Source: Zygnema cylindricum (Eukaryota; Streptophyta; Zygnematophyceae; Zygnematales; Zygnemataceae). From it: a stretch of DNA of 64,000 nucleotides. A program made the position numbers and the translations under genes. Shown here piece after piece: positions 17,272 through 28,825 of this stretch. The stretch lies in contig JBBHKE010000444.1 in NCBI GenBank assembly GCA_037447655.1, positions 1 through 64,000 on the forward strand, given 5' to 3'. Position 1 is the first letter of the stretch; each line of letters opens with the position of its first letter. The notes beneath the pieces are model-generated. The model did not search any database and was not told the origin of the DNA. It saw nothing but the letters and a program-made list of their open reading frames with translations.

Positions 17272-18239
17272 TGTAACAGGATCTCCTACCTCTCAGAAAA
17301 TCCCATTACTACAAATATTCCCAACCACACATTCCACACATTGGAAATTACACATCCACATTGGACAACACTCACATAAGGATCAACTTTAAATTAGAAG
17401 AAGCTTTTGTCCACATAACATTAGCTTGGTCTCTTGCCCTCGTGGCTCAACCCTTCTTATTTAAGTGTTTTCCACTACCCTCCACTCTTAATAATTATAT
17501 CTCTTAACTACTAAAACACTATTTAGTTAGTAAGAGATTTCAATGCAAAATGCCTTTCCTCCAATTTGGTATTAATCGCTCAGGACCAAGATCAGCCGGA
17601 ATTTCCACAAACTTTTCCAAAGGAAAAGATGTCTACTCTCCTCTTACACTTCACTATTTATCCATCATCGCCCTGGACTCGCCAGGCCAGAGTCAACGCT
17701 CCGTTTTAACAGGCTTTTACCTGGGCCAATCATTGATCAGCAAAGACTCAGACTGACCAATGCAAAAACGTGCGAAATCTCTTACTAACTACTTAGCGCT
17801 TTACTAACCAATCAAACGTTACGTTTCACTACGTAACATTTACGTGCAAAATTGCGCGCCAAACGAAACGCGACTTCGCACGATCGTGCATAACAAATTT
17901 CGCACGCGAAACTTCCTACGAAATTCCCTTAAGTGAAAGTGACGTTTCGTACCAAAATTTGTACGAAACGAAGTACCGTGCATACTAAACGTTTCATTAG
18001 AACTTTATGAAACGTACGCGCGTAATTTCGGTACTAATTTGACCCTTAACCCGTTTCAATGATACCCACTTGTTATTTAGACCCCACGCTGTCACCTAAA
18101 TACACCCATCGCTATAACTTTTAAAATATAACTCCAAATAGCGTGATTCTTTTGCGGGCGTCTACCAAATTTAGTACTCTATAATCATAACACCTAAATA
18201 CCCCTTTATAAACAAGTTCGATCCGCTATTGCTGTTACA
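17272..18239 (-). repeat. 3' LTR of the chromovirus
   Basis: 968 bp, TG...CA ends on the plus strand reading TGTAACAGG to GCTGTTACA. It is the downstream LTR for the minus-strand element and follows the polypurine tract. Confidence 0.95.
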
Positions 18240-18240
18240 T

Positions 18241-18258
18241 CATCCCCTCCTTATTTTT
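18241..18258 (-). promoter_or_regulatory. Polypurine tract
   Basis: On the minus strand AAATAAGGAGGGGATG lies immediately before the 3' LTR, where plus-strand DNA synthesis is primed in LTR retrotransposons. Confidence 0.85.
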
Positions 18259-18287
18259 AACTGACCTCAGTTAAACACATTTAATTC

Positions 18288-21200
18288 TCAAGACGGGACT
18301 TCTATATTATTATCCCTCCAATACCTTTGTAAAAACTCAGAATTTTTATCCTCTAAAGTCAACTCATCTTCAGGCCTTCCTAGATAATGCACTTGCCAGA
18401 ATATAGTATCACCAACCTTGAACCGTTGACCAACCCAATCTATTACCCATCTGTGGACTTCAGGTTCTATAATTATTGAGGGATCCAATTCCAGTTCTCT
18501 TTCTGTTGGTCGAAGATTCGCTGGTTTCAGTTGGCTGATGTGTATCACTGGATGAATTTTTGTTGAAGGCGGAAAATCCAATTTGGCAGCAACTGACGAT
18601 ATCATCTCGATTACAGTAAATGGTCCAATGTACTTAGGGGCAAATTTCCCCGTAGGATCCGATTGTCCCTCAATCTTGCACCTGTAATGAGTTGTAGAAA
18701 GCCAAACCTTGTCACCTGTGCGTAACACCCAATCACCCCGTTTACGGTTAGCATTTAATTCTTGCCTCCTTTGTGCCTCCACTAATGAATCCCGGACAGT
18801 TTTCCAAATTGTTTGAACGTATTCCCAAAACTCTGTTCCAGAACCCCTATTCTCTTGAGTGACCCCTGTTATTAAGTCCAATGCTTCTCTAGGTTGGTAT
18901 CCGTATGCAACCTTAAATGGCGAGAATCCTGTACTAGCATGTTTACATGAATTGTATGCAAATTCCATTAATGGCAGTTTAGATTCCCATGTGTTCTGAA
19001 CTCCACTGCAAACAGTCCTGAGCATTTCCTCTAGTGTACGATTCATCCTTTCTGTCTGTCCATCTGTCTGAGGATGATAAGCAGTACTCATCTTCAATTC
19101 AGTGCCTAAGTTTTGCTGCAATTCTTTCCAAAATGCAGATGTAAATTTAGAATCTCTATCACTGACTATAGACAGGGGAACTCCATGATGTCTGACCACG
19201 TTGTCAAAATATAACTTTGCAATATCTACAACTGAATGAGTAGTTTTACAAGGGATAAAGATTGCCATTTTACTGAACCTATCGACTACGACCATGATAC
19301 TGTCATTTCTTCTAGATGTAGCTGGTAACCTGACAATAAAATCCATACTGACAGATTCCCATGGTTTTTCGAGGATATCTAAAGGTTTTAAGAGACCTCT
19401 AGGTTTCTGGTTACTAGGTTTACTCTGTTGGCAAGGGACACAACTTTCCACGTGTCTCGACACCTCCTTTGCCATCCCTGGCCAAAACAATCTACTCTGC
19501 AACCGACTAAGAGTTTTATCTCGACCAAGATGTCCTAAATGCTCATGGGCTTCCTGTAAAAGTTGTTTTCTCAAGTCTCCCATTTCAAGAATGCATAACC
19601 TATCCCCTGTTCGCAAATACAGTAAACCATCTTCTATTCTAAAGTTTTTGACATGCCTCTCATTCAGTGGGTCAGAATTCCCTCCCGAAATATTCTTGCA
19701 AATCACAACAAAATAAGGATCTTTATCATAACCATATCTAACTGTATCTAAAAACAATTCATCTTGAACCATAACACTTATTTCAAAACATCTACTTAAA
19801 GGATCTGCAACTACATTTGTCTTCCCAGGAATATGTTTGACATTAAATTTGAAATATGCTAATTTTTGCATCCACCTAACCTGTCTGCCAGTCATAATCT
19901 GTGCATCACTTAATCTTTGCAAATAAGAAAGTGCTTTATTATCACAGTGAACTGTAAATTCTTTATTATGCAAATAACATCGCCATTTCACCAATGCATG
20001 TACAATTGCAAGTAATTCTTTTTCTTGTGCTGTATAGTTCTTTTCAGCATCATTGAATTTTCTGGACTCAAAAGCAATTGGATGAAAGTGTTTGCCGACT
20101 TTTTGACTTATGACTGCACCTAGACCTTTGTCAGATGCATCTGTAGTGATCAGAACTTCAAATTCTCCAGCAGGGTCAGGATACACCAGTGTAGGGGCAG
20201 AGGTCAACTTCCCTTTTAGTTCCTCGAATGCTCTCTCTTGATCAGCTCCCCACACAAACGTCTCTTTTTCCCGAAGTAAATCCGTCAACGGTGCAGCGAT
20301 CATACTGAAGTTCTTTATAAATTTCCTGTAGTAAGTGGCCAATCCCAAAAACGATCTAACTTCTGTGACATTAGTAGGTTGTTTCCAGTTTTGGATTGCT
20401 AAAATTTTGGATGGGTCTGTTTTAACACCTTCCCCACTAACTATATGTCCCAAAAATAATTGTTCACTTTTAAGAAAACTAGATTTTGACAATTTTCCAT
20501 ATAATTTTCTTTCTCTTAACCTTTCCAACACTCTTTTTAAATGAATTACATGTTGTTCTTTAGATTCACTATAGACTAAAATATCGTCTATAAACACTTG
20601 GACAAACTCATCTATGTAATCTGAAAAGGTTTGGTTCATTAATCTTTGGTAAGTAGGCGGTGCATTCGTTAGGCCGAATGGCATCACGATCCATTCAAAA
20701 TGACCCACTCTAGTTCTGAAAGCAGTTTTATCAACATCCTCAATTCTAATTGGCACCTGATTAAAGCCACTACGCAGGTCAATCAACGAAAATACTTTAG
20801 CACCTTTTAAACGATCTATCAAATCAGAAATTAAAGGTAACGGATACTTATCCTTCACCGTAATCTTGTTCAGACTACGATAATCGACGCACATTCTCAA
20901 CGTTCCGTCCTTCTTTTTGACGAAAAGAACTGGTGCTCCGTACGGTGATTTGCTGGGTTGAATATGTCCTTTCTCTAGGAGTTCTTTGATCTGTTTCTTT
21001 AACTCCTCTTGCTCAAAGAAACTGTGCTTATAAATTCCTGTGACAGGAGGGTTACATCCAGGTTCCAAGTTAATAACATGTTCTACATCTCGGGAAGGTG
21101 GCCTTCCTGAGGGTAAATCACTTGGAAAAACATCCCGGAATTCAAAAATCAAATCCTTAATAGTAGCATCAGGTGTATTAATGTCAGTTACAAAATCATA

Positions 21201-22007
21201 TTTTTGTTTTTCAAGATTTTTAGTGGTGTCTGATTCAGGAATAACATGAATGTTAGTGTTTTCTCCCCCCCCTTCATCAGTAACTGCCTCAGTTACTAAT
21301 AACAAGAAAGCATGATTTGTTTTATCTTTTAAATGCTTTTTAAATTGTTTAGCGGAAATCAAACCTTCTACTCCCAATCTGGTTATGTTATTTATATGAT
21401 TCCTATGCAATTTCTTAGGAGATAATGCTTGCAAAACCTTCCAACCGTTTTCAGACTTCACTTTTAAGGTATTAATTTCCCAATTAATTTGAGGATTATG
21501 TTCTGTTAACCAAGGTTTTCCCAGAATTAGTTCTTCATTTCCCAAATTCATTATTTCACACACAACTTTCATTTTATGACCCTGGATATCAACTTCTATC
21601 GTGTCAGTTTGTAAGTCTAATGTGGACTTATTACCATTTGCCACTTGAACATGTAAAGGCTTTTCCCTTATGACAGTAGGAATTTTATTTTCCTCTACAA
21701 ACTTATGTGAAATAAAATTATGTGTGGCACCTGAATCAACCATTACTTTCAACGGCTTTCCTTCCACTAATGACTCGAATCTAATCAAACTGTGTCTGGT
21801 GTCGTCATTACTTAGCTGTCCTAACATAGGTCTGTTGTTGAGAATTTCACCAGAAGGATTCTTTAAACTATGCAGTGTAGTGAGAATCATAATAAATTCA
21901 GCTATCCTAACTTTTCCATTCATTAATTTGCCCTCCAAAGTTAACTCTTTAACTTCTGGATCCAGTTGACTAAACTGAGGACTTTCAGTTAGTCCTTTCC
22001 GTTTCCC
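18288..22007 (-). CDS. Chromovirus Pol: protease, reverse transcriptase, RNase H, integrase, chromodomain-like tail
   Basis: Open frame of more than 1,200 residues with no internal stop. There is no convincing own ATG near its start, and the frame runs up into the end of gag, where the GGGAAAC heptamer at 22001-22007 would shift ribosomes -1 into it. Counting from the first codon of the continuous part at 21938: aspartic protease motif DSGAT at 68-72, RT motifs [15 protein letters not shown] and the catalytic FIDDIL at 449-454, RNase [12 protein letters not shown] from 599, integrase zinc-binding HHCC ending CVPCQQSK, integrase core with [12 protein letters not shown] and [15 protein letters not shown], then a C-terminal [15 protein letters not shown] segment resembling a degenerate chromodomain. 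Cuts the polyprotein, copies the RNA and integrates the DNA. Stop is TGA at 18288-18290. Confidence 0.93.
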   Translation of the reverse strand, partial: GKRKGLTESPQFSQLDPEVKELTLEGKLMNGKVRIAEFIMILTTLHSLKNPSGEILNNRPMLGQLSNDDTRHSLIRFESLVEGKPLKVMVDSGATHNFISHKFVEENKIPTVIREKPLHVQVANGNKSTLDLQTDTIEVDIQGHKMKVVCEIMNLGNEELILGKPWLTEHNPQINWEINTLKVKSENGWKVLQALSPKKLHRNHINNITRLGVEGLISAKQFKKHLKDKTNHAFLLLVTEAVTDEGGGENTNIHVIPESDTTKNLEKQKYDFVTDINTPDATIKDLIFEFRDVFPSDLPSGRPPSRDVEHVINLEPGCNPPVTGIYKHSFFEQEELKKQIKELLEKGHIQPSKSPYGAPVLFVKKKDGTLRMCVDYRSLNKITVKDKYPLPLISDLIDRLKGAKVFSLIDLRSGFNQVPIRIEDVDKTAFRTRVGHFEWIVMPFGLTNAPPTYQRLMNQTFSDYIDEFVQVFIDDILVYSESKEQHVIHLKRVLERLRERKLYGKLSKSSFLKSEQLFLGHIVSGEGVKTDPSKILAIQNWKQPTNVTEVRSFLGLATYYRKFIKNFSMIAAPLTDLLREKETFVWGADQERAFEELKGKLTSAPTLVYPDPAGEFEVLITTDASDKGLGAVISQKVGKHFHPIAFESRKFNDAEKNYTAQEKELLAIVHALVKWRCYLHNKEFTVHCDNKALSYLQRLSDAQIMTGRQVRWMQKLAYFKFNVKHIPGKTNVVADPLSRCFEISVMVQDELFLDTVRYGYDKDPYFVVICKNISGGNSDPLNERHVKNFRIEDGLLYLRTGDRLCILEMGDLRKQLLQEAHEHLGHLGRDKTLSRLQSRLFWPGMAKEVSRHVESCVPCQQSKPSNQKPRGLLKPLDILEKPWESVSMDFIVRLPATSRRNDSIMVVVDRFSKMAIFIPCKTTHSVVDIAKLYFDNVVRHHGVPLSIVSDRDSKFTSAFWKELQQNLGTELKMSTAYHPQTDGQTERMNRTLEEMLRTVCSGVQNTWESKLPLMEFAYNSCKHASTGFSPFKVAYGYQPREALDLITGVTQENRGSGTEFWEYVQTIWKTVRDSLVEAQRRQELNANRKRGDWVLRTGDKVWLSTTHYRCKIEGQSDPTGKFAPKYIGPFTVIEMISSVAAKLDFPPSTKIHPVIHISQLKPANLRPTERELELDPSIIIEPEVHRWVIDWVGQRFKVGDTIFWQVHYLGRPEDELTLEDKNSEFLQRYWRDNNIEVPS

Positions 22008-23305
22008 ACCTCCTGGGCTTCCTGCTCAGCTAGATATAATGCAATATCCTCTTGGAGACCTTCATTTACATCGACTGTTTTGAGAGAACCTTTATCTGTA
22101 CAGTCTTTAGCGTAATGATCTGGACCTCCACATTTGAAACAAGTGACTTTCTTTTTGGGTTTTGTGCACTCTCTACTAAAATGTCCCTCCTCTCCACAGT
22201 TATAACAGTTAATCTTTTTCAATTGTGCACACTCAAATGCTCTATGACCCCTTTTCTGACAAATAGTGCACGTGGGAATGGTAAGGTTAGACTTCTGGGC
22301 ATTAATGTTTGGTTTAGGACTTTTAATGTACCCCCCTCTAATGTTAAATCTATTTCCTGCATTAACGCTATGTCCACCCCTTTGATTTCCCCTGAAGATA
22401 TTTTGCCTATTCACCAGTCCAGCATTCATTCCCTCTTCAACAAATTCCTCCTCATCCCACTGTGATACTTCATTTAAATTACCCCTGAGTGATCGAGTTT
22501 CCCGATTATACCCCAACTGATCCTCTAATTCCAATGACATATCTTGTAATTCCTTCAAATTATTAAAATTTTGATGTTTTAGCTCAGATTTCAGTATAGG
22601 ATTCAAATAGTTCAAGAAATGCAATTTAGTCATTTCATCAGTCAAACCTATGACATGAATACTAGATGAGTCAAATTCCACAATATAATCCTTCACAGAT
22701 CCATTCTGCTTACAATTCAGCCACTTTTCTTCCATCCTGGATTTAAAAGTGACAGACAAGAAACGCGATTTGATTGCGGTTTTAAAAGTTTTCCAATCAG
22801 CATTATCAGGAATCAATTTAGATCTTCTCTGGGTATAATACCAAATCTGAGCATCACCTTTCAGACAACTAACAGCAAAAGAAGTGTAATCATCACGATC
22901 ACAATTTCTAGATTCCAAATAATACTCCATATGAAAAATCCAAGCATCCAACTCATCAATCTTCTTACCATCAAACGATGGTGCCTCACTAATAGACAAT
23001 TTCAGATCTCTTATCTTCTTAGGTCTATCATGATCATCCTCCCTAAAACTGGCATTTCTTTTACTACTCTCACCCTTTTGGTCATTCATATTATTGTTGG
23101 TCTGAATTAAGCTAATAAGTTCATCTAATTTCTCATTTGAAACATTTCCATTTTCTTTAACAACTTTCAATTCACTTTTCAATTCGGAAATGGTTTCATC
23201 CACAGCGGTAGCATGATTATTAAATCTTTTGACCAATTTCACAGTTCGCTTCTTCAACACATTCAAAGCATTCTCCATTTCACGTTTCCATGCAGAATTT
23301 GCCAT
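21989..23305 (-). CDS. Chromovirus Gag with three CCHC zinc knuckles
   Basis: 438 residues from the ATG at 23305 ([14 protein letters not shown]). Structural protein that forms the particle and packages RNA. A coiled-coil-like N-terminus ([14 protein letters not shown]-type region) precedes the capsid-like region ([36 protein letters not shown]). Three C-x2-C-x4-H-x4-C knuckles follow at about 346-359 ([14 protein letters not shown]), 367-380 ([14 protein letters not shown]) and 389-402 ([14 protein letters not shown]); three knuckles in one Gag is more than the single one common in plant chromoviruses. The frame ends TAA at 21989, just after the -1 slippery heptamer shared with pol. Confidence 0.93.
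   Translation of the reverse strand: MANSAWKREMENALNVLKKRTVKLVKRFNNHATAVDETISELKSELKVVKENGNVSNEKLDELISLIQTNNNMNDQKGESSKRNASFREDDHDRPKKIRDLKLSISEAPSFDGKKIDELDAWIFHMEYYLESRNCDRDDYTSFAVSCLKGDAQIWYYTQRRSKLIPDNADWKTFKTAIKSRFLSVTFKSRMEEKWLNCKQNGSVKDYIVEFDSSSIHVIGLTDEMTKLHFLNYLNPILKSELKHQNFNNLKELQDMSLELEDQLGYNRETRSLRGNLNEVSQWDEEEFVEEGMNAGLVNRQNIFRGNQRGGHSVNAGNRFNIRGGYIKSPKPNINAQKSNLTIPTCTICQKRGHRAFECAQLKKINCYNCGEEGHFSRECTKPKKKVTCFKCGGPDHYAKDCTDKGSLKTVDVNEGLQEDIALYLAEQEAQEVGNGKD
22001..22007 (-). promoter_or_regulatory. -1 ribosomal frameshift heptamer GGGAAAC at the gag/pol overlap
   Basis: In the gag frame the codons are GTG GGA AAC GGA AAG GAC TAA, so the heptamer reads G GGA AAC, fitting X XXY YYZ exactly. 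Slipping back one base enters the pol frame, which is open from here. After a 4-nt spacer a stem AGGACT/AGTCCT with a 7-nt loop can form (minus strand, about 21978-21996). The site is seen; its activity is inferred. Confidence 0.75.
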
Positions 23306-24070
23306 TATCACACAATTAAATCAAGCAAAAGGAAAGATAGAGTATAATTTCCCAAAGAAATTTGATGCAGATTTGAAGTCCTTAGATTGCTCCAATCCAA
23401 AACTTCTTCTCCTTAACAAATCCTTTGAAAAGATCAAGATCTGAGAAATTAAAAAGACATTGACAATAAGTTAGTACAAATTCAAATTTTCAATTTCCCA
23501 ACATTGAAACAGAAATGTAAGAATTTCCCCACCAATTTTGCAATAGCAAAAATTGAAAGCTCTCAAAGGTAAGATTTCACCATAAATTTTGCAACAGCAA
23601 AACTGAAATCAATCAAAGGTAACAATTTAGGGTTTGAAAAGTTTTGAGTCATTTCTGGACTCCTTTGCTCTTGAAGAAGTAAAGTACTCCACTTTCCTTC
23701 TCCTCCATTAGCAAATTCCCCATTTCCCACTACATCAGGATCTTTTGTTCTATAATCCTCACATCCTCACCCTTCATGGCTTCAAGCCCTCCCTCTACAC
23801 ATGAATCATTGCTAGGAGAAGGCAAGTTTGTTTGGCCTCTAGGTAATTGGAGTGAGCTTCAGCGGTGGCTACACTGCCCACCCCGCCTTAGTCCTTAGGA
23901 CCTGAGCACGCCCCACATCTAACCAGCGGCCGCTGGCAGTGTGATCACTCAGTTTCCCTCCAATCCCCTACCACTTCACATTGTGGTTCTACCGACACAG
24001 GTTAGAGCACCCTCACCGGTCACGGCAATCGATTTTCGGGTGAGCAAACTTCTCCCTGGTTTCTAACCAA
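23306..24070 (-). other. Chromovirus 5' leader
   Basis: Untranslated sequence between the primer binding site and gag. It has a GC-rich part at about 23860-24020 (CAGCGGCCGCTGGCAG) that may fold and could carry packaging signals. No gene seen. Confidence 0.6.
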
Positions 24071-24083
24071 AGCTCCGATACCA
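24071..24083 (-). promoter_or_regulatory. Primer binding site, tRNA-iMet type
   Basis: The minus strand reads TGGTATCGGAGCT two bases after the 5' LTR end. The usual plant iMet site is TGGTATCAGAGC; one mismatch (A to G). Confidence 0.85.
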
Positions 24084-24085
24084 TA

Positions 24086-25053
24086 TGTAACAGGATCTCC
24101 TACCTCTCAGAAAATCCCATTACTACAAATATTCCCAACCACACATTCCACACATTGGAAATTACACATCCACATTGGACAACACTCACATAAGGATCAA
24201 CTTTAAATTAGAAGAAGCTTTTGTCCACATAACATTAGCTTGGTCTCTTGCCCTCGTGGCTCAACCCTTCTTATTTAAGTGTTTTCCACTACCCTCCACT
24301 CTTAATAATTATATCTCTTAACTACTAAAACACTATTTAGTTAGTAAGAGATTTCAATGCAAAATGCCTTTCCTCCAATTTGGTATTAATCGCTCAGGAC
24401 CAAGATCAGCCAGAATTTCCACAAACTTTTCCAAAGGAAAAGATGTCTACTCTCCTCTTACACTTCACTATTTATCCATCATCGCCCTGGACTCGCCAGG
24501 CCAGAGTCAACGCTCCGTTTTAACAGGCTTTTACCTGGGCCAATCATTGATCAGCAAAGACTCAGACTGACCAATGCAAAAACGTGCGAAATCTCTTACT
24601 AACTACTTAGCGCTTTACTAACCAATCAAACGTTACGTTTCACTACGTAACATTTACGTGCAAAATTGCGCGCCAAACGAAACGCGACTTCGCACGATCG
24701 TGCATAACAAATTTCGCACGCGAAACTTCCTACGAAATTCCCTTAAGTGAAAGTGACGTTTCGTACCAAAATTTGTACGAAACGAAGTACCGTGCATACT
24801 AAACGTTTCATTAGAACTTTATGAAACGTACGCGCGTAATTTCGGTACTAATTTGACCCTTAACCCGTTTCAATGATACCCACTTGTTATTTAGACCCCA
24901 CGCTGTCACCTAAATACACCCATCGCTATAACTTTTAAAATATAACTCCAAATAGCGTGATTCTTTTGCGGGCGTCTACCAAATTTAGTACTCTATAATC
25001 ATAACACCTAAATACCCCTTTATAAACAAGTTCGATCCGCTATTGCTGTTACA
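24086..25053 (-). repeat. 5' LTR of the chromovirus
   Basis: 968 bp, nearly identical to the copy at 17272-18239. On the minus strand it carries a GTTTATAAAGGGG TATA-like box close to its start (about 25014-25027), a candidate promoter. Confidence 0.93.
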
Positions 25054-25483
25054 TTACTGATAATCGATAAATTGGCACGATATATCGTACAGGTGTTATC
25101 GCGATAAAAAACCGATAATAACACAGGTACTGATAACTATCGGCGCTAATTGTACGGTTTATTACGTACAGTTATACGGATAGCTGTCCGTACTGAAATC
25201 ACGTTATACATAGTATGAAAGAAATTACATGCCGTGCTATATACAATTAGTAATAAAATACAGTATATTAAAAAGTACAAAAATATAGCTTACTACATTT
25301 TTTTCTACTTATCGCCGATAAGGAATTTGTTGTTCTCGGAGCGATATATGGGGATCCTTTACCGTTCGATAACCGATAACTATCGGTATTGGTTTTATCG
25401 CTGTTGGTTTATTGCTGATACACAACACTACAAAAATTCCTTTCACGAAGGTCAATTGGATGGGAAAGGGAGCGTCAAAAAAT

Positions 25484-25605
25484 TATTGTTGTGTATCGGC
25501 AAAAAAATTATCGCGATAACACCAATACCAATAGTTATCGGTTATCGAACGGTCAGAGGTCCCGATATATTGGTCCAAGACCAACAAATTCCTTATCGGA
25601 GATAA
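25484..25605. mobile_element. hAT-2 MITE arm, inverted relative to 25311-25430
   Basis: Starts TATTGTTGTGTATCGGC. The stretch to CCTTATCGG is an imperfect reverse complement of 25311-25430 (shared CCGATAACTATCGG-type words and CCAACAAATTCCTTATCGG), making a large foldback with a 53-bp spacer. No right terminus found before the LINE-like relic. Confidence 0.55.
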
Positions 25606-25623
25606 CTTTTAAAAAATATAGTA

Positions 25624-26000
25624 TGCATACAATAGTTCACGACACCATTGCGACTATCGCTTCGGAAGGGGGCTTTTATGTGCGTCGAGAGGTTTCTCAT
25701 ATCATTTTCTCGCGTCGGATCAATGTTGTTTTGCTTGATGGTGCCCGTCGCATCTTTGGTGATATTGTTATGGCAAACCTTACTTCAGCTACAGTTGTTG
25801 GTCAGGCGGCTCGACATGTTGGGGTCAGGCAGCTCGACATTTGGGGTGGCAGCTCGTGATGCCGCTAAGGTGAAGGAGCGTGATTATGCCCACCGGGACC
25901 CTATGGATGACTTTATTCCGATGGCGGTCGAGATTTTTGGTTGTTTGGGTGTTGCACTAGACAAGTTTCTCCGTACTTGTGCTCGGCGTGCAGTTTCTCC
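25624..26000 (+). pseudogene. LINE-like/reverse-transposon C-terminal domain relic, copy 2
   Basis: Frame 1 gives VHDTIATIASEGGFYVRREV, SHIIFSRRINVVLLDGARR and DIVMANLTSATVVG; a shift then leads to ARDAAKVKERDYAHRDPMDD, FIPMAVEIFGCLGVALDKFL and CARRA. The layout matches copy 1 at 15546-15906. The segment around 25980-26010 repeats TTTCTCCGTACTTGTGCTCG. No RT or N-terminal part is present, so it is a 5'-truncated or fragmentary insertion. The nuclease-like interpretation is inference. Confidence 0.5.
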
Positions 26001-26999
26001 GTACTTGTGCTCGACGTGCTTTCGAGCGCCGAGGCCGGGGAGCCCTCCTCCTTCGGTCCTTACTTCTTTTTATCGTCAACGCTTATCGGTGGCTTTACAG
26101 CGAGTGCATGCTTCTATTATCCTCCGATCAGGTGTTGGGGTTATGGATCGTCGCCATGTTCCGGAACTCCCTCAACGTGCTCCCCCAGGCTGGGGGGGAC
26201 TTACGGGGTTGCTTTTCGTAGATATTTAATTGATTTGGGGTTGGGGTTGTAGTTTTGGTTTTCTGAGTTGTCGTGCTTTTCATTTTGAGTTTGCTATTTG
26301 TTTTTTATTGTAGTTTTTCAGTTTTGGCCATGCCACCCCTTTTGTATCCTGGACTCAGATAGGTTACCATCGTGCTTTTTTATTTATCCTGCTTTTACTT
26401 TATAAAACACTGTATTATATTATTGACTTTTAACAACCTGCTCCGTATTTTGTTTAGCTGAAGTTTATTACATACACCGCAGCACATTAACGTTGAAAAA
26501 TTCAAAACAAAAGTTTATTGTTCTAAAACTATAGTACCGAAACAAAAAAAAAAAATCACATTGTAAATTTGTAAAATCAAACTTTTTCGAAAACCAGACG
26601 AATAGACGAACAGAGCATACGAACAAATCCGTCACTGCCGCCATTTAGTGCCACCATCTTCTAATTTTTTTGTAACCAGGCAGCACTTTATTTGAGGAAA
26701 AATTAGTGAATATAAAATAGCAAAAATATATATTTATATATTTGAAAATGTATTTAAAAGTAAAAAACCAATGTAGACAAACAATGGAAGTGATATGAGG
26801 GCGTAATTAACCTTGCAAAAAAACATAACAGTCAAAAGGACATTCTAGAAGGGTATGGGAGCATGGAGCCCAAGTGAAACCCCCTTAGGTTAGAAATAAT
26901 CAAGCAAATATCGCGATTTTTTCCCGAAATCGGGGGAAAAGGGGTATGCGGCGCGTCCGGGGAATAATCTCGTACATTTGAAAGCACGGACCGTACATT
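26001..26999. other. Intergenic DNA, nothing recognised
   Basis: After the LINE-like relic the sequence becomes T-rich, then AT-rich. No gene, RNA or complete repeat identified. Confidence 0.5.
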
Positions 27000-27180
27000 T
27001 AGATGTACGATTCGTACAGTTATCGCTATCGGTGTTATCGCCGACAAACAACCGATATTACCAGTTGTTTATTGGCGATAATACCGGTGTCGATTATATC
27101 GTGCCAATATATCAATTATCGGCAACCCGAGAAAAGGCCCGTATTGGTTATCGACAAATCCTTGCCGATACACAACACTA
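27000..27180. mobile_element. hAT-2 MITE right-end fragment
   Basis: Ends CTTGCCGATACACAACACTA at 27180, the inverse of the family terminus, preceded by CGATATTACC/GGCGATAATACCGG palindromes. Left end not identified. Confidence 0.5.
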
Positions 27181-27187
27181 CAAAAAA

Positions 27188-27406
27188 TACACGTGAATCC
27201 CTATCAGTGTTAATAGAGTTTCGCCGCTTAAAACATTTTTTCTCCGTACACACCTGTACGATTTTCAATTTGAGACCACCTATCGGATGTTGAGAATTTG
27301 GGCTTTCAATCGCAACCGTCAGATCCATAACTTGACAGGTGTGTACAAAGAAAAGATGTTTGAAGTGGCAAAAAAAACATTACCACTAATAGCGATACAC
27401 GGTGTA
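27188..27406. mobile_element. TA-MITE (220-bp subtype)
   Basis: Right end CTAATAGCGATACACGGTGTA, left end TACACGTGAATCCCTATCAG (one or two bases lost). The interior (TAAAACATTTTTTCTCCGTACAC, TTTCAATCGCAACCGTCAG) matches the copies at 41952-42175 and 61258-61477. Confidence 0.75.
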
Positions 27407-28825
27407 GCCTCGACAGATTTTCTCGCGGCTTTTGGTGGATTTGCATCGACCTTGTCCGAAGGTACATGTTATTTGCCACGTGTAAGGTTGTCATAGTTCG
27501 CTCATCGTGGAGCGTAAAGTAATTTTTAGGTGAACCAATTATACACTCCCACGTGGTGATCAGCGATTCCACGTAGTCCTGATAGATATCCAGTCAAAAC
27601 TATTAAATATAATCGTACACTTTCATCCGACCGTCAATGTGAACGCGCAGCTTGTTAGATGTCCAAACAAAACATATAAATAAGATGTAAAAGTTATCCA
27701 GCGTGTCATTTGCAGCTTCTCTGCAGCAGTCACTTCCTTCCTTACAGTCCGTCTTAGGGTAACCTTCCATCAGGCGAAAAGTGGGGTTGTTTACTGGAGA
27801 AAGTACCTTTCCGTACTAGGCCGTACTGTTTTTTTTTTTTTTTGTACAAAAGATGTTTACTTAAAATTCGTTGAGATTCTCTAGACTTCTTGGAGAAAAA
27901 TACCACCGTCCGATTTTTCAATTTTCGACGCAAACGCTTCTTGTTTCCAGTACGTAGCTAGTCTCCTCCGACTGTCCTCGGGAGGAGAGTTTGTGATTAC
28001 TGGACGCGTGTTTTGGTCCACTTGTAAAGTCAGAGTCGATCCACGACAGACGTGAAGCAATAAACTTACATGTGGCAAATGGAGTGTACCGTGTGACATC
28101 AAAGCCAGCCTGTTCGACGACAAAAAAAACTTGGTTGTAGGACATCCTGTGACGTCTCCTTCATAAATGTGCGATACAGCGATTCACGTTCAAATGGTAC
28201 ATTCTTGGACATTTGTACAAACTTAAATTTTGCAACGGTTTTCGTGGCCGTTGATACCACAACAACCCTAAGAACGTTCAGATTGTACATTAGCGTGACG
28301 CTACTAGATATTTTAATCGGCGTCTGTCCGTACACATACGCAGCTGCGATTTTGTCCTTTTGGAAATGATGATTATTCCCGGGCGGCTCAACAGGTCCTA
28401 CGTGGTACCAATCGCAATCTAACACCTCATTCACTGGCACGACCTGATGGAAGGGTGTTACAAATATTACTGCCAGTAAACGTGTTCGTACGATTACTGG
28501 GAACGCCTGATGGAAGGTTACCCTTATAGAGTAATCCATTACAGTTTTTTTTTTTTCGAACTGTACCTCTAGTTGGAAGCTACAATGAAGAAAGGTTCTC
28601 CTGCAAACTATTATTCTGAATCTGTTAGGTTATCATTTTCAAAAACTGTTAGGTTAAAATTCTGAATCTGTTAGGTTATCATTTTCAAAAACTGTTAGAT
28701 TAAAATTCTGAAACTGTTAAGTTTTTTCAAGCTGTTAATTTATCGAGTTCTGTTTGATTTGGTCAAAACTTTGAGAATCCTTTGCTACTGTCACGTCACG
28801 TGTCTTCTGTATCTGTTTATTCTCC
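27407..28825. other. Upstream region of the F-box-like pseudogene
   Basis: No gene supported. 27415-27500 resembles 56455-56550 (TTTCTCGCGGCTTTTGG, GGATTTGCATC, TTTGCCACGTG), so this block was duplicated elsewhere. TGATGGAAGG occurs twice near 28445 and 28510. A minus-strand frame at 28099-28539 has no recognisable family. Repeats of CTGTTAGGTTA(A/T)CATTTTC occur at 28620-28700. Confidence 0.4.

Larger units (their letters stand above)
17272..25053 (-). mobile_element. Ty3/gypsy chromovirus LTR retrotransposon, apparently intact
   Basis: 7,782 bp between identical 5-bp target duplications TTACT (17267-17271 and 25054-25058). Two 968-bp LTRs begin TGTAACAGG and end CTGTTACA, and gag and pol lie on the minus strand. 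The primer binding site matches initiator-Met tRNA and a purine tract precedes the 3' LTR. Domain order gag-protease-RT-RNaseH-integrase-chromodomain-like tail is that of plant chromoviruses. By eye I saw one LTR difference (AGCCGGAAT at about 17596 versus AGCCAGAAT at about 24411), so insertion is recent. Both reading frames are uninterrupted, so it may be mobile. Confidence 0.95.
17213..25430. mobile_element. hAT-2 MITE split by the chromovirus
   Basis: Left part 17213-17271 (starts TAGTGTTATGTATTGAC), right part 25059-25430 (ends TGATACACAACACTA). Without the retrotransposon and one TTACT copy the element is about 430 bp. Flanking 8-mers are CAAAAATC on the left and CAAAAATT on the right, a 7-of-8 match expected of a hAT target duplication. 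Palindromic CGATAACCGATA and CGATATATCG words fill it. Confidence 0.75.

Noticed and set aside
21960-22000. H-type pseudoknot after the GGGAAAC heptamer (AACTG pairing with CAGTT)
   Set aside because: The connecting loops would be zero bases long, which cannot span the stems; only the simple hairpin is retained.
28099-28539. 146-codon minus-strand frame upstream of the F-box-like gene
   Set aside because: No family resemblance, partly built on a local sequence repeat, and no splice or codon evidence.
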